The notes below the pieces were generated by a model that worked only from the letters and a program-made list of their open reading frames with translations, ran no database searches and was not told the origin of the DNA. The translations under genes and the position numbers were made by a program. Shown here piece after piece: positions 42,941 through 53,840 of a DNA stretch of 64,000 nt. Within the stretch, counting starts at the first letter, position 1. Each line of letters starts with the position of its first letter. Where the stretch lies: assembly GCA_022818135.1 (NCBI GenBank), contig JAFMSR010000001.1:29808082-29872081 (forward strand). Reading direction: 5' to 3'. The DNA comes from Saxidomus purpurata. Taxonomy: Eukaryota; Mollusca; Bivalvia; Venerida; Veneridae.

Positions 42941-43116
42941 GGCGTTATGATTCATCGCGGTTCACGATACACTGCGGTTTCTTTTACTTTTGCAGTTCAC
43001 TTCAAAACATTACCAAAATTTGGTCTGTACAGTACGGCACAGTATTAATTTTACTGTTGGTTTTCAGTGTAAAAGGAAGTTAACCCTCTGAAGAGCTCAA
43101 ATAAATTTTTGTTGTT

Positions 43117-43586
43117 ACCAGCCAGGGGTATAAGTTGTAACTTGTTTAGGTAATTTTGAAAATAACTACAGTAAGTGATAATTGAAACATTTTGTCAATA
43201 AAATTGCTTCCCTTTGCTGAAAGAAATAACTCCCTTGAAAGTAGAGGTGACCAAAATAATGGGAATTTCTGAAAACTTGTACAGGTAACAATTCAACATT
43301 TCAGTTTTTCCTGAATTTCTTCATTACAAGCAGATTACCTCTGCAAATACCTTTAGATAAGAGAGAGAAATGCAAGTTCTTTCTTTATAGCTGACAGTAA
43401 TGACTTTTCAGTTAGACATAATGGATTTATTGGCAAAATTGTCTTAGAGATGACCTGAAGAATGTCCTACTTCAGACGGTTTTGTCGTGGCAGAAGTTAT
43501 TTTAGTGGATGATGAGTAAAAGATAAACATAACTTGTAGAAATTATTTTCAAAATAACTAAAACAAGTTACAACCCTGACTGGTTA
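43117..43586. mobile_element. 470-bp TIR element
   Basis: ACCAGCCAGGGGTATAAGTT then GTAACTTGTTTAGG.AATTTTGAAAATAA on the left is mirrored by TTATTTTCAAAATAACTAAA then ACAAGTTACAACCCTGACTGGT on the right. About 35 of 42 positions agree. No coding frame inside. Confidence 0.65.
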
Positions 43587-46500
43587 TGGTGATTTTCAGA
43601 CAGGTGCTTCCCAACCTATATAAAAGGAAATTGACATTTCACTTTTTTGTATTACAAGTTTAGAACAGTAAATTGTCAGTGTTACTTATATGAATTAAAT
43701 TATATTACATAAATATAACAACTGTTATTTTCATTGACTATATTCAGTTGTAAGCACTAATTTACAATTTGACTCGTTTTCACGAAGCTATTCATAGACT
43801 TTGGTCCATGGCTCAAAAATATTTTGCATCCCACATACATGTACTTGTCGCAGTGATGAATAGAGGGGCTTTTGCAACATGTATGTCAATGCTCCTGAAG
43901 GAACTTTGAAAGGCACATCAAGTTTGGTCCACATCTTGATACTGTGAGACACCACTTTTGGGGCATTTGTTACTTTCCATTGACAGCTCTAACGACTTGT
44001 TTTCTAAATATTTTTATTAACATCGTACTAATGGATTTGAATATTTTCCACTGCAAAAACCTTAAGCCAGAGATGGGGCATATCCCCCCTGCACATCTTT
44101 TGAGGCTAGGCACTTGGAAAATATCCGCTGTATTATTCAATTCATTCCTCAGTTCACTGGTGCTTAGAGGTGGCAGTTTGTGATTAAATGGAGGTGGCGG
44201 TCCTTGCCAATTAATGTGTATTGTATGTGTATTGTATGCCCTAATGGTTAAAAGAAAAGGAAAAAAGCCATGATCTTGTCTCTTATTAACTTTATGTAAT
44301 AGACATTTTGTAAATTTGAAAGAAGACTACCATTTGCAATGAATGCACTGATAAATTTAATACAATGGACTGTACCAATATGTAATTTCTGTATAGACAT
44401 TAAAGCCCCTGGATCACTTAAAATGTACTGATACAGTTACATAAATTTATTGATAGGATAATGAATCATGTTCTATTCACTCTAAAACAATGACGTTGAC
44501 ATAATTATGCATTTATTTTGTATTCAAGTAGTTTCTTTCAAAAAAAGAGTTGCCATTTGCAAAAGCATTGAAAAAAATACTGCACTATGTTTCTGATATG
44601 TACTTATCGATTTAAAAAGCAAAGTAAGGAATGGTTTTGGCACAAATAAAGGTCTTTTCTGTCAGCAAGATATCTTTCTTGATAAAAGGAAAGCTACTTG
44701 TAAATGTGATCCTGGGACTTTAAACATGACTTATTCTTGAAAATGTGTCACTCTACAATTTCAAGGCTTGTACTACAGTTGTATTTTGAAATATGAAGTG
44801 TACACTCGATTAAATGAAGCATCAGTACTGATGGACTAAGAACATCATTTAGTTAAAACTTATTTAATTCACTCTGATTGTGGAACAAATTCTTGCAATG
44901 TATATCATCTACTCATGATGACTGTTCCCGTGTGTTCTGACCAGCACTCACACCGATAGAATATTCTTTTCATCATCATTTTAATCATGAGATGTTTCAT
45001 ATTTCCTCACTCAAGTCAAACTAGAAAAATTTATTAGGCCACTTCTCTATTTCAGTAAGTTATAATCAATGCTCTAAAGCTGTAGTCTCTATCTAACTCC
45101 ATCTTATTCATTGTCCGAGTCCGCCACGCAACTAATGCAAAATTTGCCTGAACATGACTAACTAGATTGATCTATGATCTTCTGCCACCCAGTCGCACAC
45201 AAATACTGCAGCACCAAAGACATCAAAATATATACTGTGATTGTTTTCTAGGAAAACTGCATGGCGAAACTCTTGTTGTATTCAGTGTCACTGTGTAGTT
45301 TTTCAGCTCATGGTCAGAATTATTGCTCTTTTGCTATAAGCAGGAAATGGTCAGCTCTTTCTAAACTCCTACCTGCTCTGCCAGCCTCCTTTAAAAGGAA
45401 TGTCTCAGGACTGGCAAGTGGCAACGTTAACAAAATGATTAAAAAATCCAGGTAGTATTCATTATATATACATGTAACAGTACTTATGATATACACTGCA
45501 GTTCATTCTGTACATCCTGCTTTCGATTACATTAAGTGAGCGAAAAACATGAGCATGCTGCAAAGTGCATATAAAATGAGTAGTCCATACTTCTGCACAG
45601 TTGTAAATTATTTAAGAAATATTTTGTGTATTGGAAGTTTTTGTTCTATGACCAAAGGATTTTTCAGCAACCACTCGAACATTACTTTCTCTTTCACAGT
45701 AGATTTCTAAATTTTAACACTGAACTTTCTAATCTTTATTTGATCAAGGCTTTTAATATAAAGTTATTCGGACAGTGCCTGACACAAATTTGATCACTTG
45801 TTTTCTTGACAAATCTGCTGACTGTGGCACTATGGACAACAGCTAGTACATCTGAGCACTGGGGAAGCGACTCGCAGTTTCCGATTGGATCAATCATCAT
45901 GTTGGACTAATATCTTTCTTTCCTGAAATTAACATAGGATGAAAATTAGCATGTTGTAAGAAGAGATTTATGCACTTGATCATGCCGACATTGATTACCT
46001 TACGCTGGTTAATCTCTTAAAAAAAATTGCATTTTAAAGTGTAAGCTATGACATAAACCGGCAAACTTTTGACGCATTTTTATATAATTTAATAGCTATC
46101 ACTGTACATTATGGAAACTAACAGCAATTAGTTCAGACAGTTTCCTTATTCTTTTATTGCACAGGTGACTTAGTATATAAAGCAATTTATATAAAATTAC
46201 ATAATTGTTTTTATTACTATAAACACAATTCAAACTCTTTAATATAACCAGGCGGCATTTTTTTTATACACCAGACTGGCCGACAAGACTTAGTGGCAGA
46301 GACCTTAATAAATAACAATTGTAATGTGGTATTTTTGTCGAGACGTGTCAATCTAATTAACAATGTGTAAAATGAGTAGTTCATTTTACTCGCGGTACAG
46401 GTATTTTGAACTGCGGTACACATTAGCCAGGCCCTGTTTTACAAACTACCAGTATATTGTTGCAACACAATTGGAATCACTTTTATCCTGATAAGGCCGC

Positions 46501-46706
46501 ATCTTACAACATTTGGCACCTTTGACATAGAAGAGGTTTAATTATATTTATATATAGCCAAGTGATGGGTATACCGCACATTTTACGAGTATATGTTGCC
46601 TTCAGGAGTAACCTGTCAGATGTGTAAACTGTGTTCTCAAAGAATTAAGACAATAAAATAGTCACAAAAAATAAAGACGGACATAGCCCTTGAAAAAGTT
46701 TCAAAA
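43587..46706. other. Longest stretch without recognisable features
   Basis: Three kilobases with no TIR, SINE or coding motif that I can support. Frames at 43944-44183 and 45261-45455 are open but unassigned; the second follows a possible acceptor (TTTTCTAG at 45245-45252) and would begin MAKLLLYSVSLCSF. TGTGTATTGTATG repeats twice near 44215. This could hold exons of fast-evolving or untranslated sequence. Confidence 0.35.
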
Positions 46707-46995
46707 GTTGGCCCTGTTAGTTCAATCGGTAGAGAATGAGACTTGTAATCTCAGGGTTGTGGGTTTGATTCCCGGGGCTGACCAACTAAAATTACTACCG
46801 AAACAATCTTTCGGATGTGACTTAAAACTGAGGTTCCATTATGTAATACACCTGGCATGTAAAAGAACCTAGAGTGTCTCTGGAATTGGGACGCTTTCTG
46901 TATCTTGCACTATCCTCCGAAAACTTAAAATAAGTAACCTCTTCTGGGGGCGTTGGTTGTATGGATTATCTAGTACCAACAATAAAACTCTAATT
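46707..46995 (+). mobile_element. tRNA-Thr-derived SINE
   Basis: The head (46707-46783) reads GTTGGCCCTGTTAGTTCAAT then CGGTAGAGAATGAGA, anticodon loop CTTGTAA (TGT, Thr) between TGAGA and TCTCA, and box B GGGTTTGATTCCC. The body has TGTGACTTAAAACTGAGGTT and GTAAAAGAACCTAGAGTGTC, and it ends in AACAATAAAACTCTAATTAA. The D- and anticodon arms fold, but the acceptor stem is imperfect and the downstream body is SINE-like, so a functional tRNA gene is unlikely. Confidence 0.75.
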
Positions 46996-47063
46996 AAAAA
47001 AACGGTTCGGATCGTTACAGTTAAGTTTATGCTAATTTATTTTAGCTTTATTGTGAAGAAAGC

Positions 47064-47214
47064 TTGCAGCTTATCGAGTCACTCTTGAGTCCACTTCCTG
47101 GAAAAACCAGTACTGGTGTCATATGAGGAGGTACGGTCGTGACCCCAATGGGGCTCGAACCCGCAACCTCTGGGATGAGTGGCCGACACTTTAACCTCTA
47201 CACCACCGCTCCCC
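47064..47214 (-). mobile_element. tRNA-derived SINE in duplication copy 1
   Basis: The minus strand reads GGGGAGCGGTGGTGTAGAGG then TTAAAGTGTCGGCC (box A GTGGTGTAGAGG) and GCGGGTTCGAGCCCC (box B) within 47214-47150. A body follows through CAGTACTGGTTTTTCCAGGA to the end near 47064. The same SINE is at 49979-50128 as part of the duplication. Confidence 0.7.
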
Positions 47215-47814
47215 TTGTTACTGTGAAGTGTCCAAGGTTACTTCTTAGTGGTCCGACAGTGTTTCTCATCGGAATATAAAATATAAGTTTGCCAGTACTG
47301 AAGTCCTATTAAAGTATTGTGTGAAAGAATTTTAAAAAATTAATGTCATTTATAAATAAAAATGTGGGCTCCTGCTGGAGTCAAGCCACTAAACAAAAAA
47401 TTGCAAAAGTAACATTAACTTCTTTTATTGATGACATGCCCACCACTATAGTGCATGTCACCTCTGTGCAACCGTAAATATCTCCTGTCACATATCATGT
47501 AACTTACCACTGAGTCTGAACAACAGTATCAGCTCGGCACAGAGGCTTTGTCTAGCGTATATAACTGGTATATGGGCTGATGTTTTCATTTTAAAAAATT
47601 TGTCTATTTTCCATACTTCTTATGATAAAATCTAAACATGCCGATTACCGACTTCCTTTTGCATCGGCGAGGTTGATTGGATGATAAGAAGACTATTGGC
47701 GAAAAATGCAGGTGACTGATTGAAATATGCTGGAATTGACCAGGTGTTATCCAGAGCAAGACATGTAGCCCTATGATATGCGCTTGCACGTTTCACGTTT
47801 AGCGACTACATGTT

Positions 47815-48013
47815 GGGCATGCGCACTAGCAATTGCACGGTTTCCTACGCGCTGCACGCTGGGCATGCGCACTAGCAATTGCACGGTTCTACACGCTACA
47901 CGCTGCACGCTGGGCATGCGCAGTAACATACCGTGCAACACGATCGTGTCCGACACGCGTGCAACACGCTTTTACACGCAAACACGGGGAACCTACACGC
48001 AGGCGCCACTGTA
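47815..48013 (+). repeat. GC-rich repeat with GGGCATGCGCA motifs, copy 1
   Basis: GGGCATGCGCACTAGCAATT then GCACGG occurs twice, and GGGCATGCGCAGTAACATAC once, spaced about 52 and 58 bases, each preceded by GCTGCACGCT or ACATGTT. GGGCATGCGCA differs by one base from the NRF1 consensus (YGCGCAYGCGCR). The block ends CACGCAGGCGCCACTGTA. GC content stands far above its surroundings. Confidence 0.75.
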
Positions 48014-48560
48014 ATTATGTCGATTTGATGGTACTTGGTCTGATTTGGTAAAACTTTGCATCATCAGCAAACTCCGAATGTCTCCCCTTTATCATACCGT
48101 ACACGTTGCAGAGGTTAGACTGTAGGTTATCTATTTCTAAAGAAATCTCTATAAAATATAAGTTTTAGGCCAAAATATTTTTCAGGTATTTTCATCTGAG
48201 CTGGTGCTTTCTCCATTGTATATCTGGGTTTTAATTTAGGTATCACTATTTTGCCAGACTGGTTACTTCTTTGTGCATTTTTGTATCTTGAAAATCAACT
48301 TTCTATCCCAAATGTCAGTGCAAACTTATTTGACAATTCTTTGAAACAGCTTGCCAGTAAAGTTAAAATCAATCGATTTGTATGCAGTTATTTCTCCTTC
48401 CTATATGAAGCACCCGCTGCTAACATAAAGTGCAATTAGGTAGAACGTATTTTAAATTCAAGAATTCAAATTTAAATGCTTGAGTTAGTTTTTTGTACTG
48501 GTTTTGCAATAAGGTTTATAATATGAAATCGTTGATTTTCCAGTTATTGAATACAAAAAG
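48014..48560. other. Non-coding stretch
   Basis: No supported feature; the plus frame 48251-48439 is unassigned. Confidence 0.35.
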
Positions 48561-49640
48561 TTATTTGAAAAATTGTCTGTTATATGATTGTTTACAGGCC
48601 GTCATACGACATTCTACGTCGTCACATGGTATCTTGTGTACGAACTGATTTGAGGGCGGAGATAATCTTATCAAGTCGTTGTAAGTTTGGCTTTTTAGGT
48701 ATTGTATTATTGTTCCGAGCTTTGCAAAGCTTAAAAGCACTACATTTGATTCCAATTTTATATAGGCTGGTAAATTGCTCTCATTTCACAGAAAGCATAT
48801 TCTTTTCATTTTAAATTTAGTAGGGTGTACCTAAATTGTTAATATTATTAAGACAAACACTTGTGTTTCAGTATCAGGTCACTGTTTGCATCCTTATCAT
48901 TTATGGCTGCTACTTTTCTTCAAGTGAAATATCAGCTTCTTCAGTGCCTCTGCATATATCATATGTTAATAAGCCACGAGCCTGGTTTGTCTGTCCGTTT
49001 AACTGCTTACCCACTTTCTTGAGCGGTGCAGGGTCTTTGTTTTTAACGCCCAGTTTCTTTTTTCCATATCCAAGTTTCATGTAAATATCTTTGTCTGACA
49101 CACCAAGAGAATTAACAGTTTCAAGTACATTTTCAGTGGTTGTTCAACATTTGACACGTCATTACTCCAGCCTATATTACATTGTAATACTTCTAAAATT
49201 GATCTGTCATTTGGGATTCAGCTATTCGGTTAGTGGCCCAAAAAATTTCTTGACCTTTTGCAAATCTCTTTCATTTTGCTGGATCAGTCCTTCTCTGAAA
49301 AAGTCGTTTCGTTACTTTAAGTTCTTTTGACATTTATTTTGTCCAGTATTTTATACTTTTTCTTAAACCGTTAGAACATACTTTCTTCTTCGGAATCTCA
49401 ATTTCAGCACTTTGTAACCCTCGTTTTTTCTATTTAACTCAATTTCATTTTTAATGCTTCTTATGAAATATTGAGCAGTTTGAATTTGTTTATTCTGTCT
49501 ACACCTCACACCATTAAATCATCATTTTATTCCTTGATCTTTTAGTGTAGTAAATATTTTAACACAAAAGTGACCTGATCTTTTCGTTTCTTTCACTTTT
49601 TATCAAATGCATCTTTTTCTATATACTTTCTGCTGAGATA
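48561..49640 (-). pseudogene. Decayed coding sequence of unknown family
   Basis: The minus strand shows successive coding-like blocks with stops and frame changes. In order they are QTAQYFIRSIKNEIELNRKN and EGYKVLKLRFRRRKYV (about 49500-49380), LIQQNERDLQKVKKFFGPLT (about 49290-49230), NIGWSNDVSNVEQPL (about 49180), NVLETVNSLGVSDKDIYMKL then GYGKKKLG (49120-49040), and ARGLLTYDICRGTEEADIS (48985-48925). Composition is rich in Lys and Glu as in real proteins. I recognise no domain. It could be a host pseudogene or an uncharacterised transposon protein. Confidence 0.4.
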
Positions 49641-49978
49641 TTTCCTGAATGCGATGTAGTGAGAGCTAAAACACTTAATGCCTTAATTGCATTTGTGCTT
49701 AAGATGTTGATGGATGTAATGCTAGTTATCATTTATATTGGTATTTTAACTATCAGTTAATTAAAGGTGTTTATAAAAGTAGCAATTGTTGTTTAGGCTC
49801 TCATGTATGGTAATGTAAACTTGGCATGGAAAGTAACCATTGACAGTTGTACGTCAGCTAATTAACGTCATTGCAACCACCTGGTTTTTCACAAGGAATA
49901 ATTTGAAAGTTAAATAGAAATGTCATACCATCCATCATTAAAACGTTTTTAGTACACTTTCTTTTATATCTGATTTAT
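49641..49978. other. Stretch between decayed coding blocks and duplication copy 2
   Basis: On the minus strand a possible acceptor (CTCTCACTACATCGCATTCAG, of which the last 20 bases count) precedes the coding-like block at 49636, which hints that part of the decayed gene had introns. Nothing else is seen. Confidence 0.3.
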
Positions 49979-50571
49979 TGCAGCTTATCAAGTCACTCTT
50001 GAGTCAACTTCCTGGAAAAACCAGTACTGGTGTCATATGAGGAGGTACGGTCTTGACCCCAATGGGGCTCGAACCCGCAACTTCTGGGATGAGTGGCCAA
50101 CACTTTAACCTCTACACCACTGCTCCCCTTGTGAAGTGTCCAAGGTTACTTCTTAGTGGTCCGACAGTGTTTCTCATCGGAATATAAAATATAAGTTTGC
50201 CAGTACTGAAGTCCTATTGAAGTATTGTGTGAAAGAATTAAAATTAAAAAAAATTAATGTCATTTCAAGGTGATTGATTGAAATATGCTGGAATTGACCA
50301 GGTGTTATCCAGAGCAAGACATGTAGCCCAATGATATGCGCTTGCACGTTTCACGTTTAGCGACTACATGTTGGGCATGCGCACTAGCAATTGCACGGTT
50401 TCCTACGCGCTGCACGCTGGGCATGCGCACTAGCAATTGCACGGTTCTACACGCTACACGCTGCACGCTGGGCATGCGCAGTAACATACCGTGCAACACG
50501 ATCGTGTCCGACACGCGTGCAACACGCTTTTACACGCAAACACGGGGAACCTACACGCAGGCGCCACTGTA
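49979..50571. repeat. Segmental duplication, copy 2 (593 bp)
   Basis: Same order as copy 1 (SINE on the minus strand, AAGTGTCCAAGGTTACTTCT region, GATTGAAATATGCTGGAATT, GC-rich repeat 50373-50571) without the 360-base middle. The high identity across SINE, unique-looking spacer and GC-rich block shows that one event copied the whole unit. Confidence 0.9.
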
Positions 50572-50700
50572 TCTGTAGCAATTTTGTTATCTTGGCTCTC
50601 TGATTATAAATCTAACTGTGTTTCGAGAAAATATCTTCTTTGTTTCTGTACTCAGATGCTTTACAATTCTCTGAACTGATATTATCTGGCTACATTTGAT

Positions 50701-50967
50701 TCAATGTCTGATCTGATAGTTAAGAATTCTTTTAAGGATTTTAAGCAGAAAATGACACGTAAACTTTAATATTCTTGAACAGTTTCTGCAGTCCAGTCTA
50801 TAAACCTCTTTTATTACCTTGATTTGTGAAACACACGGCCCAGACTCCAGCATGACTCTTTTCATGTGTTTCTGGTGTTCAATAAGTTTGTCCCATGTCT
50901 TTGGAGCATTTGTTGTTCTGCATAGGCTGAATAATCTTGATAGTTTAATTGTGACACTTGTAAGCAA
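50701..50967 (-). pseudogene. Unrecognised coding-like frame
   Basis: An 88-codon minus frame with a protein-like first part (LSRLFSLCRTTNAPKTWDKL, HQKHMKRVMLESGPC, IKEVYRLDCRNC). It lies on the same strand and upstream of the decayed blocks at 48.6-49.6 kb, and may be an earlier part of the same lost gene, separated by the inserted duplication. No family is recognised. Confidence 0.35.
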
Positions 50968-52075
50968 TCTACATCGCTTATGACTTCAATTATGTATTAG
51001 GCAGCCGGTCATTCCGCAATGCTGTGTCCCGCTGGAGATTAAAATTAAACAACTTTCTTTAAGAACACTGTATGCCTCAAAACTTACATAATTATTCAAT
51101 GGTATGGTTTACTGGTAGGAGAGGAAACTACAGTAAAATTATAAAAGCCCACACTCTTATTCAATGTCACGAATCAAACAAAGTACGACCTTATATCAAG
51201 TTTGAAATGCACAACTCTAGTTACCAAGATAATTTCACATACAGGTAAATTAGACAAAGTGAGGTATTTTAATATTCTCAAACGGTCACTGTTACATTAA
51301 CTTGTAGGATAGAAAAAAACGTTTATTATTTACTAAATATTCTTTTTCCACATGTTAATCTTAAACTCCTAGCTCCGACACTTTCTGACACTTTTAAGAA
51401 TTCAGATTGATATGTGTTCATGGTGTTTTATTTTCCATGTTTGCCATGGCAAACGCAGTTTTGTCGAATCGAACAAATGTAGACATATAGTACGACAGTA
51501 TTTTTCCGTTCAGTGATGACTGTACCTTTCGAGTAGAAAGGTCGATTTTCAGAATATACGTATTACTTTACTTGAGAACTTTTAAAAGTTGTCATGTTGG
51601 GCCAATTTAACCAAAATTGATATTTGGACATGCATTCCGCCTGCGTTCACACAAAGTGGAGATTTCACGGAAACCGTATCGATTATTTAGCAGCCAATTA
51701 GGTTAGCAAATAAGGCAGTTATTAGTTGACGGTGACCACCCGTACATTCATTCGTTTTATTAGAATAGGTCTCGTAAGTGTTACGGGGCTGGTGCTTGGA
51801 ACTGGAAGCGGGGCGAATTCTAATTTACTTCTATAGAGGTTAAAGCAAGTCACCGACTGTATTAAGGCAGATGTGACTCAAATTCAACTCAAAATGGAAT
51901 TTACATTGTGCAAAAATTAAATATATTTGTGATTGACACCCGGTTATATTTTTCTGATAACTCTAAGTTACTAAGCTGTTGTGCCTCAGACATGGAAACT
52001 GATGTCACTTTTTGCACAGCACGCTATTCCATGGTGTTTCGCACTTAATGCGATCGATTTTAAGCCTTTGCTCTA
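50968..52075. other. Non-coding stretch
   Basis: No supported gene or repeat. Confidence 0.4.
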
Positions 52076-52885
52076 CAGTGAAACTTCCGAAAACCAGACC
52101 TTCAAAATACCAGAAACTTCTGCAAAAGGGACGAGTTTCTGGGTACCGAAATCTCCATTTCTATTTTAATATAAAGCGCACTTCTAAATACCGGAACTTC
52201 CATTTCCGAGAACCGAATGATACTTTCATGAATTTCAATCTACACTGTGTCAGTCCTGAACAAATAGCCATTGTTTTGCCAATTAAAGGTAACTGATTTT
52301 TTGACACATATAAGAATCACAACCTGTCAATCAAAGGATTAAAAGAACAATCATAGATCATACTAGTTAGATAATGAAACCATATTAAAGAAATGCTCAG
52401 CAGATTATTGTCTGATACTTAACGAGCAAACTTTTGATTCTTTATTGAAGCAGACTACTGCATAAGCATCAAATGAACAAGACTTAACAAATTCCATGTG
52501 TATGTGATTACATGTATACGACAGTCAAAATGTACATACTTGTCCAGTAAATAAGAAAATTACAATCGGTCATGTATTCAGGTATCTTTCAGTATACGGA
52601 GATAAATACTAGTATGCAAGGACATTGTAAAAGATGATTATGTTTACATGTCAGATTTTGTTCATTAAATGATTATATGTGGTTTATCATTTTTGCATAT
52701 TTTAAGAAAAAACAACTTTTAGTCAATAGTTACAATACAGTAACAGCTAAGGCATTTTTAAACCAAAAAGAATTTCTACTCTATGCGACCGAACAGGTGC
52801 AAATCTCTCCGGACTTCCAGATGCTGGCAACTTCCAAAAACCGAAAGCAGGTACCGTATGCATGCGGTTTTTGGAGGTTCCACGT
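52076..52885. mobile_element. Pogo-like MITE, degenerate TIRs
   Basis: CTA-CAGTGAAACTTCCGAAAACC on the left is mirrored by GGTTTTTGGAGGTTCCACGT-TA on the right (reverse complement ACGTGGAACCTCCAAAAACC). Start CAGTG and flanking TA fit Tc1/mariner-pogo elements, but the right terminal bases differ. Inner copies of AACTTCC/CCGAAA steps (52126-52220) are subterminal repeats. Frames inside are chance. Confidence 0.5.
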
Positions 52886-53265
52886 TATATTCAGAAGGCT
52901 GATAGGTCGGCATAAAAAGTAAGTTGAGAAATTAAGATATGTTTAATAACTGTTATTTCACCTAGTGGTGTCAAATCTCTTCTTTTCGCTAAACTGACGA
53001 TAAGCGCACTTGCCAAAGAAAGTCACTTGTTGCAAAAGGGAGTCAGTAGTTGCTAATTCAGTCACTGCTGGTCGCTATGGAAAATCACTGGTTGCTTAAA
53101 ATTTCACTGGTCGCTGAAAGTCACCAGCTGCCAGGGGAAGGTCAGTGGCTGCTACGAACACCAATGGTCACTACGGGAATAGATCATCTGGTGATGCAAT
53201 AGTTACTAGAATATGCTCATTCTTAAATGTATAGTGACTATTCCATTCTTTCACAAAGACCTGCT
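52886..53265. repeat. Irregular CACTGGTTGCT repeats
   Basis: Between 53020 and 53180 the motif (A)GTCAC-TGGTCGCT-type recurs about seven times at roughly 20-25 base steps (AGTCACTTGTTGC, CAGTCACTGCTGGTCGCT, ATCACTGGTTGCTTAA, TTCACTGGTCGCTGAA, GTCACCAGCTGCC). It is a worn minisatellite. Confidence 0.6.
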
Positions 53266-53840
53266 TAGCCCCAGGGACAACTTCAGGTAGTCTCATCTTA
53301 AAAGATGTGAGATCATCAGTAATATAGACACCGGACTGCTTTAGATAGTTGTTTCATGCAAAATACGTTAAACACATTATTAAGTACTTCGTGAATTAAA
53401 GCTAATAATGACCTGCGATTTACTACTGTTGTTGTTCATCTTAACTGGGTCACACATTTCAATATCTGTTACTGTAAATTGGATGTCAGTCAACTTGCAG
53501 ATCAAATTCTTCATTTTCCTTATCTTCATCAGCAGTAATCAAACATTGTTTTTTATTTCCTCCTGACTTTTGGATGACACAAGTTTAGTAGCTTTCCTCT
53601 CCATTCCAGCAACTTGATTGAGTAAAGCTACAACTTCATCAGTGAGCGACTCATTTTCACTGAAGGACAGGTTGTTTATTCGGATGTTCTCCGTTCTACT
53701 ATACTGTTCAAGTGTGTCGTGCTCATTGCTGTTAGTACGCACACACACTGTTCTTGACTCTTTTCACTTGCGTCGTAGTTGCAATTGACTCCAAACGCTT
53801 TTTGAGCTTCACAAATCTGTTATCAAGAATAATATTATAG
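53266..53840 (-). pseudogene. ORF1-like retrotransposon protein, decayed
   Basis: On the minus strand, VKLKKRLESIATTTQVKRV (coiled coil) leads to LEQYSRTENIRINNLSFSEN and ESLTDEVVALLNQVAG (53690-53600), the hallmark LEQYSRRNNLRI...E motif at the coil/RRM junction of LINE ORF1 proteins. After a stop and frame changes, VIISFNSRSTKNNVFNV (about 53420) and GVYITDDLTSFKM (about 53330) supply RRM strands (family pattern RPIIVKF....GIFINEDLT). It is a second, more damaged ORF1-type gene besides that at 1391. Confidence 0.65.

Larger units (their letters stand above)
47064..48013. repeat. Segmental duplication, copy 1 (950 bp)
   Basis: From TGCAGCTTATCGAGTCACTC to GGCGCCACTGTA it matches 49979-50571 at about 97 percent by eye, except for about 360 bases (47347-47706) missing from copy 2. 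It contains a minus-strand SINE (47064-47214) and the GC-rich triplicated unit (47815-48013). Confidence 0.9.

Noticed and set aside
45261..45455. Signal-peptide-like exon MAKLLLYSVSLCSF
   Set aside because: A possible acceptor precedes it, but the frame has no recognised domain and no further exon; left as unassigned.
46707..46783. tRNA-Thr(TGT) gene
   Set aside because: Anticodon and D arms look right, but the acceptor pairing is imperfect and the SINE body and tail follow directly. A covariance-model search could overturn this.
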